A DNA stretch of 64,000 bases from Rhabdonatronobacter sediminivivens. Its GTDB lineage: Bacteria > Pseudomonadota > Alphaproteobacteria > Rhodobacterales > Rhodobacteraceae. Below, piece after piece: positions 58,516 to 64,000 of the stretch. How positions within the stretch are numbered: position 1 is the first letter of the stretch; every line of letters starts with the position of its first letter. Location of the stretch: positions 1 to 64,000 of the forward strand of contig NZ_JACBXS010000017.1 in assembly GCF_013415485.1 (NCBI RefSeq), in the 5' to 3' direction. A program made the position numbers and the translations under genes. The notes beneath the pieces were generated by a model. It saw nothing but the letters and a program-made list of their open reading frames with translations, had not been told where the DNA came from and did not search any database.

Positions 58516-59476
58516 CGACGCTACTCCGCAGCCGTTCGCGCTGGCGCGCGTCGCGCAGGGTCGCGGCCAGCCGGTCCATGACCGCCATGCGCACCGCCAC
58601 GCCCATCTCTACCTGTTCCTGAATGACAGAACGGTTGATGTCATCGGCGATCATCCCATCGATCTCGACCCCGCGGTTCATCGGCCCCGGGTGCATGACG
58701 ATGGCATCGGGCTTGGCGCAGGCCAGCTTTTCGGCATCCAGCCCGTAGCGGTCGAAATACTCGCGCTCGGACGGGATGAAACCGCCGTCCATGCGCTCCT
58801 TCTGCAGGCGCAGCATCATCACCACATCCGCATCCTCCAGCCCCGCGCGCATGTCGTCATGGATTTCGCAGCCCCAATCGGCGGCCCCGGCGGGCATCAG
58901 CGTGGGCGGCCCCACCAGCCGCACCCGGCTTTCCATGCGGTTGAGCAGCAGGATGTTCGACCGCGCCACCCGGCTGTGCGCGATATCCCCGCAGATCGCC
59001 ACCACCAGCCGGTGCAGCCGCCCCTTGGCGCGCCGGATGGTCAGCGCGTCCAGCAGCGCCTGGGTGGGGTGTTCGTGCCGCCCGTCCCCGGCGTTGATCA
59101 CCGCGCAATTGACCTTCTGCGCCAGCAGATCCACCGCCCCTGACAGCGGATGGCGCACCACCAGAAGATCCGGGTGCATGGCGTTCAGGGTCAGCGCCGT
59201 GTCGATCAGCGTCTCGCCCTTCTTCAGGCTGGAGCTGGCCATGGACATGTTCATCACATCCGCCCCCATCCGCTTGCCCGCCAGTTCGAAACTGGCCTGC
59301 GTGCGGGTTGAGGCTTCGAAGAACATGTTGATCTGGGTCATGCCCGCCAGCGCATCCGAATGCTTGCTGGCAGAGCGGTTCAGCGCCACATAGCGTTCGG
59401 CCAGATCCAGAAGCGCCGTGATTTCATCCGGCCGCAGCCCGTCGATGCCCAGAAAATGCGCGCCGTTGAATGTCAT
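58508..59476 (-). CDS. pyrB: Aspartate carbamoyltransferase catalytic subunit
   Basis: 322 residues. PyrB joins carbamoyl phosphate and aspartate, the first committed step of pyrimidine synthesis, in the cytosol. The carbamoyl-phosphate site STRTQASFE, the 'HPTQALLD' motif and the C-terminal '[11 protein letters not shown]' loop are intact. The ATG at 59476 gives the usual N-terminus ([13 protein letters not shown]). An upstream in-frame start would add 17 non-conserved residues. It overlaps the PH-like gene by 8 bp. No pyrI is present, in keeping with a PyrB that pairs with the PyrC'-like protein encoded downstream. Confidence 0.96.
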   Translation of the reverse strand: MTFNGAHFLGIDGLRPDEITALLDLAERYVALNRSASKHSDALAGMTQINMFFEASTRTQASFELAGKRMGADVMNMSMASSSLKKGETLIDTALTLNAMHPDLLVVRHPLSGAVDLLAQKVNCAVINAGDGRHEHPTQALLDALTIRRAKGRLHRLVVAICGDIAHSRVARSNILLLNRMESRVRLVGPPTLMPAGAADWGCEIHDDMRAGLEDADVVMMLRLQKERMDGGFIPSEREYFDRYGLDAEKLACAKPDAIVMHPGPMNRGVEIDGMIADDINRSVIQEQVEMGVAVRMAVMDRLAATLRDARQRERLRSSVDG

Positions 59477-59622
59477 GTGCCCCCCGGATGTCCCTGCGGT
59501 TATAGGAACAGCGGCCGGGACGGGCAAGCGGGATCGGACCCGCGAAGGACTGCGGGCCCGCCGGATGTGGCGCGGCCTTGCCCCCCGCGGAACCCGCGCG
59601 CATGGGGATCAGGACCCGTGCC

Positions 59623-60024
59623 TCAGCGCAGAAGATGCACGGTGCAGGGCGCATGGCGGACCACACGCGCGGTGGTGGAGCCATACTCGCCCTTGTGGGT
59701 GCGATGGCTGGCCATGACGATGCAATCGGCGCCCAGTTCGGTGGCCTGCGCGATGATCTGGCGCCCGGGCTCGCCATCGATAATGCGGATTTCGGCGCCC
59801 AGCAGGGTATCGGCATGGCGCTGCAGGTCATGTTCGATGGTGTTGCGCATCTCGGCGCGGGCAGAGTCCGGCAGATGGGCGGCGGCGAATTTCGGCACCG
59901 GGTCCATGATGTGCAGCAGGGTCAGCTTGGCCCCCGGCGCGGCCAGCGACCGCGCCGCGGCGATTTCCGCCTTGGCCGGGTGCCCGGGCTCATAGGCCAG
60001 CGGGATCAGGATGTTCTTGTACAT
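59623..60024 (-). CDS. Universal stress protein, UspA family (1)
   Basis: 133 residues. Starts MYKNILIPLAYEPGHPAKAE, and the ATG at 60024 is chosen because GGAGGAGG lies just upstream. The nucleotide-binding signature 'GADCIVMASHRTHKGEYGSTTARVVRHAPCTVHLLR' has the G-2x-G-9x-G(S/T) type layout only in modified form (K-G-E-Y-G-S-T). ATP binding is therefore possible. Usp proteins help cells survive starvation, hypoxia and other stresses. Paralogous to the next gene, 78 bp upstream, and likely co-transcribed. Confidence 0.9.
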   Translation of the reverse strand: MYKNILIPLAYEPGHPAKAEIAAARSLAAPGAKLTLLHIMDPVPKFAAAHLPDSARAEMRNTIEHDLQRHADTLLGAEIRIIDGEPGRQIIAQATELGADCIVMASHRTHKGEYGSTTARVVRHAPCTVHLLR

Positions 60025-60102
60025 GGGTCCTCCTCCTTGGTCATTCCTTGATCGCTTCAACGCAGCGGGCGCAAGCTGGTTGCGCCTTGCCGCCCCCGCC
60101 GA

Positions 60103-60510
60103 TCAGCGCAGCACATGCACCGCACAGCCTGCATCGCGCACTACCCGCGACGAGGTCGAGCCCAGCAGCATGTCCTGCACGCCCAACCGGTGCGAGGGCA
60201 TGACAATGCAGTCCACCTCGTTGTCGCGCGCCCAGTCCAGGATCACCCGGCCCGGGTTGCCTTCGGACACGATCACCTGGCCATTGTCGATCACCGCCAA
60301 CTGCGCGGCCAGGTCGGCCTCGATCGCGCGGCGCAGATCCTCACGCCAGCCATCCGGCAGGTAATCGATGGCAAAGGCGGGGGCCTCCTCGATCACATGC
60401 AGCAGCGTCAGCCGCGCCCCGGGGGCGGCCAGCTTGCGCGCCACGGTCAGTGCAGGGCGAAAGGGCCTGTCAGGCTCATAGGCGACCGGCACGAGTAAAT
60501 GGTGATACAT
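60103..60510 (-). CDS. Universal stress protein, UspA family (2)
   Basis: 135 residues, similar to its neighbour throughout (YHHLLVPVAYEPDRPF, 'LAAPGARLTLLHVIEEAP', 'VDCIVMPSHRLGVQDMLLGSTSSRVVRDAGCAVHVLR'). The L-L-G-S-T-S-S-R-V stretch is a good Usp ATP-binding type end. GGAGGAAAAG lies before the ATG at 60510. An FNR-type box is centred 58 bp upstream of the start codon, so induction at low oxygen is plausible. The two genes look like a tandem duplication. Confidence 0.9.
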   Translation of the reverse strand: MYHHLLVPVAYEPDRPFRPALTVARKLAAPGARLTLLHVIEEAPAFAIDYLPDGWREDLRRAIEADLAAQLAVIDNGQVIVSEGNPGRVILDWARDNEVDCIVMPSHRLGVQDMLLGSTSSRVVRDAGCAVHVLR

Positions 60511-60561
60511 CTTTTCCTCCAGACAGGGCAGGATCATGCATCACAGATGCCGATCATGTCC

Positions 60562-60575
60562 TTGATTCAGGTCAC
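60562..60575 (-). promoter_or_regulatory. FNR/FnrL-type box upstream of the uspA pair
   Basis: On the minus strand: GTGAC-ctga-ATCAA, against the FNR consensus TTGAT-N4-ATCAA. The right half-site is perfect and the left differs at two positions (8 of 10 overall). It is also compatible with other CRP/FNR relatives such as Dnr. The position suits activation of the uspA gene with a short leader. Confidence 0.55.
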
Positions 60576-60576
60576 A

Positions 60577-61683
60577 TCACCGACAGGATTGCCGGTCTGC
60601 AACTCCGGGCATCAGCGATGCGCCCGCGCGCGCGAACAGAACCGCCAGCACGATCCGCAACAGATGATGCAGGGTCACATAAACAGCGCCCATCTGCAAA
60701 GACAGGGCCACCAGCGACATTTCCGAGATCCCCCCCGGCGCAAAGGCCAGGATCACCGCGGGCACAGGCTCGCCCACCGGCCCGGAGAGCGCCAGCGCGA
60801 TGGCCACCGCCAGCCCCATGGCCGCCACCACGTAAAGTGTGGCCAGGCGCAGCGCCAGCCACAGCCGCCCCGGCGCCATTCCCGCAAAGCGTGTGCCCAA
60901 CGAGGTGCCGATCACCCATTGCGTCAGCAGGATCGCCCAATCGGGCGGGGCGGCATGGATCCAGCCCATGGCATGGGCAAACCCGCTCAGCGCCATGGGG
61001 CCAATGAGCACCGGCGCGGGCACGCGCAGCCGCACCGCCCCCCACCAGCCCAGCCCCGCCATGGCCACCAGCGTCAGCGCGTCCAGCGCGCCCAGCGGGT
61101 CCTCCTGACCCGGCAGCACCAGCCCCGACCCGCTGCCCACCGCCTGCCCCGTGACCAGCGCAAAGGCCAGGGGGACCGAGATGATGCACAGCACGATCCG
61201 CGTGAACTGCAGCATGACCAGCATCTGCGGCTCGGCCCCGGCTTTTTCGCCCATGGACAGCGCCTCGATGAACCCGCCGGGCATCGAGGCATAGAACGCC
61301 GTCACCGGGTCCATCCGCCCCATGCGCCGATAGGCCAGATAGCCCGCCCAATGCACCAGCGGCACAAAGGCCAGCAGCGCCAGCAACGACACCCACCACC
61401 CCGCCGCCTGCGCCAGCGGATCGGCGGGGACGCTGGCGCCGATGGCCACACCGATCACCGGGACCAGCACATCGCGCCAGCGCATCGGTACCGCAGGCAA
61501 GGCGCCAAAGACCCGCAGGCCCGCCGCCGCCGCCGTGGCCACACAGACCAGCGAGCCGATCAACATGCCCAAAGGCACCCCGATCCACAGGAACACCGCC
61601 CCGCCCAGCAGCCCCAGCGCAAAGGTCGCACCAAAGACGCGCGCCGGCACCCCGGCGGTGATACGGTGAAGAAGGTCTTGCAT
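60577..61683 (-). CDS. AbrB family membrane transporter-like protein
   Basis: 368 residues, with ten or so hydrophobic segments arranged in two similar halves. The first half carries 'VFGATFALGLLGGAVFLWIGVPLGMLIGSLVC'. The signature 'SMPGGFIEALSMGEKAGAEPQMLVMLQFTRI' and its second-half counterpart 'FAPGGISEMSLVALSLQMGAVYVTLHHLLRI' mark the AbrB (formerly ammonia-monooxygenase-like) transporter family. Substrate is unknown. The ATG at 61683 is chosen as the family-like start, although no strong ribosome site is seen. The frame is open further upstream. Confidence 0.85.
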   Translation of the reverse strand: MQDLLHRITAGVPARVFGATFALGLLGGAVFLWIGVPLGMLIGSLVCVATAAAAGLRVFGALPAVPMRWRDVLVPVIGVAIGASVPADPLAQAAGWWVSLLALLAFVPLVHWAGYLAYRRMGRMDPVTAFYASMPGGFIEALSMGEKAGAEPQMLVMLQFTRIVLCIISVPLAFALVTGQAVGSGSGLVLPGQEDPLGALDALTLVAMAGLGWWGAVRLRVPAPVLIGPMALSGFAHAMGWIHAAPPDWAILLTQWVIGTSLGTRFAGMAPGRLWLALRLATLYVVAAMGLAVAIALALSGPVGEPVPAVILAFAPGGISEMSLVALSLQMGAVYVTLHHLLRIVLAVLFARAGASLMPGVADRQSCR

Positions 61684-61881
61684 CACAATGGTTTTCCCGG
61701 CCGCCATGAAACCGGCAGCAGTGCCGGCAGGCCCCGGCGCCTTCAGCATTAGCCCGTGCAGGCGCCGGAATGCAACCGCGCCTGCCCTTTCGGCCACCGC
61801 GCGCGCTCACGGCTTTGCGCATGGCCCGGCGCGCCCTGCGCCCTATACTCCCACCGTATCGCATTGCAGGAGGCTCCGCCG

Positions 61882-62538
61882 ATGTCACTGACGCTCCCCC
61901 GTATCCTGTCGACGCTGGCCGCGCTGGTGCTTGCCGTTGCCCTGCCCTCGGCCCCGGCCGCACAACAGACCGAAAGCGCGCTGGTCGCAGGCGGCTGTTT
62001 CTGGTGCGTGGAATCCGATTTCCGGCGGGTCGAGGGCGTGGTGGATGTGCGCGTGGGCTTCGCCGGCGGGGAGGAGGTCAACCCCAGCTACGATGACGTG
62101 GTACGCGGCCGCACCGGGCATCTGGAGGCCGCGCGGATCGAATTCGACCCGGCGCAGATCAGCTATGACCAGATTCTGCATCTGTTCATGCGCTCCATCG
62201 ATCCGCTGGATGCAGGCGGCCAGTTCTGCGACCGTGGCCGCCACTATACCACCGCCATCTTCGCCGACGGCCCCGCCCAGCGCGACAGCGCCGAGCAGGC
62301 CCTGCGCCGCGCCGCCGCCGACCTGGGCCAGCCCGTGGTCACGGCCCTGCGGGACACCATGCCCTTCTACGAGGCCGAGGACTACCACCAGAACTACGCC
62401 AACAGCACCGACCTGGTGATGACCCGCTTCGGCCCACGGCAGATGCAGAACGCGTATCGCCTGTATCGCAACTCCTGCGGGCGGGACGCACGGGTTCTGG
62501 AACTCTGGGGCGATGACGCCCCCTTTGCCAGCAAGTAA
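61882..62538 (+). CDS. msrA: Exported peptide methionine (S)-sulfoxide reductase
   Basis: 218 residues. Residues 1-27 form a signal peptide (LSTLAALVLAVALPSAPAAQ), so the enzyme acts in the periplasm. The catalytic GCFWC motif is at residues 38-42 (C39 nucleophile). 'TGHLEAARIEFDP' and 'YHQNYANS' are family blocks. The C-terminal Cys (NSCGRDAR) may resolve the disulfide. CAGGAGG (61867-61873) precedes the ATG at 61882. It reduces methionine-S-sulfoxide in proteins. No msrB is fused or adjacent. The gene is divergent from the AbrB-family gene. Confidence 0.95.
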   Translation: MSLTLPRILSTLAALVLAVALPSAPAAQQTESALVAGGCFWCVESDFRRVEGVVDVRVGFAGGEEVNPSYDDVVRGRTGHLEAARIEFDPAQISYDQILHLFMRSIDPLDAGGQFCDRGRHYTTAIFADGPAQRDSAEQALRRAAADLGQPVVTALRDTMPFYEAEDYHQNYANSTDLVMTRFGPRQMQNAYRLYRNSCGRDARVLELWGDDAPFASK

Positions 62539-62697
62539 GCTGCGCCGCCGCCGGGCGATGTGCCGACGCTGCATCATCCCGGCGCAATCGCCTGACGCCA
62601 AGCAGGTTGTTGTAGAAATCTTAAGCACACCCACATAATGTGGCGAAAGCGAACAGGGGCTGTGGCGCGGGGATAACCCGCACCACGGGGGACTGAC

Positions 62698-63126
62698 ATG
62701 TTGCAGATCACGAATGGCATTGCCATACAGGACTGGGAGTTGAGCGAACAGTTCACCCGTGCCTCGGGGCCCGGTGGACAGAATGTCAACAAGCTGTCCA
62801 CCGCGGTGGAGCTGCGCTTCGAAGCCGCGCGCAGCCCGCAGTTGGCGCCGTCGGTCAAGGCGCGGCTGAAGCGTATGGCCGGGCGTCGCTGGACCAGTGA
62901 CGGCGCCGTGATCATCCGCGCCGAAGACACCCGCAGCCAGGCCCGCAACCGTGAGATCGCCCGCGAACGGCTGGCCGAACTGATCCGCGCCGCCCTGACC
63001 CCCCCGCGCCCGCGCATCCGCACCCGCCCGCCACGATCCGCCGACCGCAAGCGACTGGACCAGAAGACTCAGCGCAGCGCAAAAAAGGCCCTGCGCGGGC
63101 GCGTGACGCCCGACAGCACCGGTTAG
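62698..63126 (+). CDS. arfB: Alternative ribosome-rescue factor ArfB (YaeJ)
   Basis: 142 residues. The N-terminal release-factor-like domain has the GGQ motif at residues 26-28 in 'ASGPGGQNVNKLSTAVELRF', which hydrolyses peptidyl-tRNA on stalled ribosomes. The C-terminal tail is highly basic (about residues 100-140, 'RTRPPRSADRKRLDQKTQRSAKKAL...') and would enter the mRNA channel, as in E. coli ArfB. Without a stop-codon recognition domain it is not a normal release factor. The next gene follows after 12 bp, so the pair may be an operon. Confidence 0.93.
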   Translation: MLQITNGIAIQDWELSEQFTRASGPGGQNVNKLSTAVELRFEAARSPQLAPSVKARLKRMAGRRWTSDGAVIIRAEDTRSQARNREIARERLAELIRAALTPPRPRIRTRPPRSADRKRLDQKTQRSAKKALRGRVTPDSTG

Positions 63127-63138
63127 AGAGGCCCCCCA

Positions 63139-63648
63139 ATGAAACTGCGCAACAAGCGACTCGATCATGCCCTGGACATGGGCAGCAGGCTGCGCCGCCC
63201 GGCGCTGCCTTTCGTGCAGAGCGCTTCGGTCGGGGGGCTGTTTCGGCCCATGATGCTGCAGGCCGCCGCGCTGTGCCTGCGCCCGGGCCCCAATGACACG
63301 CCCGAGGTCCTGCTGGTGCGCACCCTCACCACAAAGCGCTGGATCCTGCCCAAGGGCTGGCCCGAAGAGGGGCTGACCCTGGCCGAGGCCGCCGCCCGCG
63401 AGGCCTGGGAAGAGGGCGGCGTGCGCGGGACCGTGGCGACCCACCCCATCGGCAGCTTCACCTATCGCAAGCTGCGGAAGGACGGCATGACACTGGACTG
63501 CCGCGCCGATGTCTTTGTCCTGATCGTGGATGAAATCTGCGACCGGTTCCCCGAAAGCGATATTCGGGACAGGACCTGGACGCACCCGCACAAGGCCGCA
63601 AAAATGGTCACCGAACCGGATCTGCGAAAGCTCTTGGGCGGACTCTGA
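63139..63648 (+). CDS. Nudix hydrolase (DIPP-like)
   Basis: 169 residues. The Nudix region is 'LPKGWPEEGLTLAEAAAREAWEEGGVRG'. The REAWEEGG core with its metal-binding glutamates is intact. The first Glu of the classical Gx5Ex7REUxEExGU pattern is Leu here, as often seen in the PKGWP subfamily related to diphosphoinositol polyphosphate / diadenosine polyphosphate hydrolases. Substrate therefore unknown, but nucleoside or inositol polyphosphates are likely. GAGAGG precedes the ATG. It lies upstream of the Pit-type transporter and may share phosphate-related regulation, though the Pho box lies after this gene. Confidence 0.9.
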   Translation: MKLRNKRLDHALDMGSRLRRPALPFVQSASVGGLFRPMMLQAAALCLRPGPNDTPEVLLVRTLTTKRWILPKGWPEEGLTLAEAAAREAWEEGGVRGTVATHPIGSFTYRKLRKDGMTLDCRADVFVLIVDEICDRFPESDIRDRTWTHPHKAAKMVTEPDLRKLLGGL

Positions 63649-63665
63649 TCCCGCACATTGTCTGA

Positions 63666-63683
63666 CTGTCATAAAACCGTTAT
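63666..63683 (+). promoter_or_regulatory. Pho box upstream of the phosphate transporter
   Basis: CTGTCATAAAACCGTTAT matches the PhoB-binding consensus CTGTCATAAAACTGTCAT at 16 of 18 positions. It starts 57 bp before the GTG start of the transporter gene and lies in the 74-bp spacer after the Nudix gene. Control by PhoB under phosphate limitation is therefore likely. Confidence 0.75.
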
Positions 63684-63726
63684 GCGCAAGGACAGATCGG
63701 GCAGCGACGGGCATTCGGACTGGTGA
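63682..63726 (+). CDS. Possible 14-codon leader ORF before the phosphate transporter
   Basis: ATG at 63682 opens MRKDRSGSDGHSDW and stops at TGA (63724-63726), overlapping the GTG start codon at 63723-63725. It could couple translation or simply be chance. No strong ribosome site is seen. It partly overlaps the Pho box. Confidence 0.2.
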   Translation: MRKDRSGSDGHSDW

Positions 63727-64000
63727 CGGATCATTCGAACAAGGCGTGGAAGACACTCCACAAGGACCTCGGGCGCGTCGGACAGCTTGAGCGCGCAACG
63801 CAATATGTCTCGCGCCCGCTGGTGGCGCCGGGACTGGCGCTGGTGTTCATGATGCTGGTGGGGATTGCCGCCGCCGTGTTCATTGGCCAGCAACCGCTGG
63901 GGTTCGTGGTGGTCGCCGCGGCCATCGTCGGCGCCTATATGGCGGTGAATATCGGCGCCAACGATGTAGCCAACAACATGGGCCCCGCGGTGGGCGCCAA
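63723..64000 (+). CDS. Partial Pit-family inorganic phosphate transporter
   Basis: Starts at GTG 63723 and continues beyond the window; 92 residues are visible. A soluble N-terminal stretch (VTDHSNKAWKTLHKDLGRV) precedes two membrane helices ('LALVFMMLVGIAAAVFI' and 'VVAAAIVGAYMAV') and the family signature 'NIGANDVANNMGPAVGA'. That GANDVAN motif marks Pit/PHO-4 transporters, which move phosphate (with metal ions) with protons or sodium. A Pho box upstream supports phosphate control. A TauE/other carrier is unlikely given the motif. Confidence 0.9.
   Translation, partial: MTDHSNKAWKTLHKDLGRVGQLERATQYVSRPLVAPGLALVFMMLVGIAAAVFIGQQPLGFVVVAAAIVGAYMAVNIGANDVANNMGPAVGA

Noticed and set aside
60040-60062. 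Second FNR-like box (TTGATCGCTTCAAC) upstream of the first uspA gene
   Set aside because: The spacing between half-sites is one base short and the second half is imperfect.

Overview
The window looks like a chromosomal segment of a high-GC alphaproteobacterium, most likely Rhodobacteraceae (Rhodobacterales). The pointers are dense GC-rich coding, a pyrB / PH-domain protein / pyrC-like / plsY cluster, paired M16 peptidases, SapC and IalB family proteins, and an FNR-type box in front of a universal stress protein gene. I cannot name genus or species from sequence alone.

Layout. 1-113: the first 38 codons of a probable tyrosine recombinase, reading off the left edge, beside tRNA-Ser(GCU) at 252-341. 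This is the usual geometry of a tRNA-anchored integrated element. 407-1983: ychF and a CopD/HemJ-like membrane protein (minus strand). 2237-39997: the dominant feature, a four-gene plus-strand unit. It holds one uninterrupted 31.7-kb gene for a 10,582-residue LEPR-XLL surface protein, then a GAF-HlyD adaptor, a PqqD/M50/HlyD-like membrane protein and a 663-residue SecA-type ATPase. The four genes are packed with overlaps or gaps of 1-10 bp. 40376-43275: TadE-like and TadG-like pseudopilin/pilus-associated genes, RidA, and an exported IalB-family protein. 43485-46053: a LuxR-HTH/alpha-beta-hydrolase fusion facing a SapC-family protein. 46408-55879: housekeeping genes (trpA, an fRMsr-like GAF protein, yciB, a large PilP/GspC-like membrane protein, metY, two M16 peptidases). 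55950-60510: plsY, a dihydroorotase homologue lacking its HxH metal ligands, a PH-like membrane protein, pyrB and two UspA proteins. 60577-64000: an AbrB-family transporter, an exported MsrA, ArfB, a Nudix hydrolase, and the start of a Pit-type phosphate transporter preceded by a good Pho box.

How the main genes may work together. The giant protein is built from about 16 PPC-like repeats, about 17 CARDB repeats, about nine Ig/cadherin-like repeats, two propeller-like regions, an RHS-like segment, dockerin-like EF-hands, a degenerate hydrolase fold, an HExxH site, Pro/Asp linkers, and a hydrophobic-plus-basic C-terminal tail. It has no visible classical signal peptide and no RTX repeats. No ABC transporter or TolC gene lies beside it. 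Instead it is followed by two envelope proteins with HlyD-like parts (one with an intact S2P zinc site) and a second SecA-like motor. I propose that this is a dedicated export, processing and anchoring cassette for the giant adhesin. That proposal is inference from gene order and motifs, and it is the most interesting candidate system in the window.
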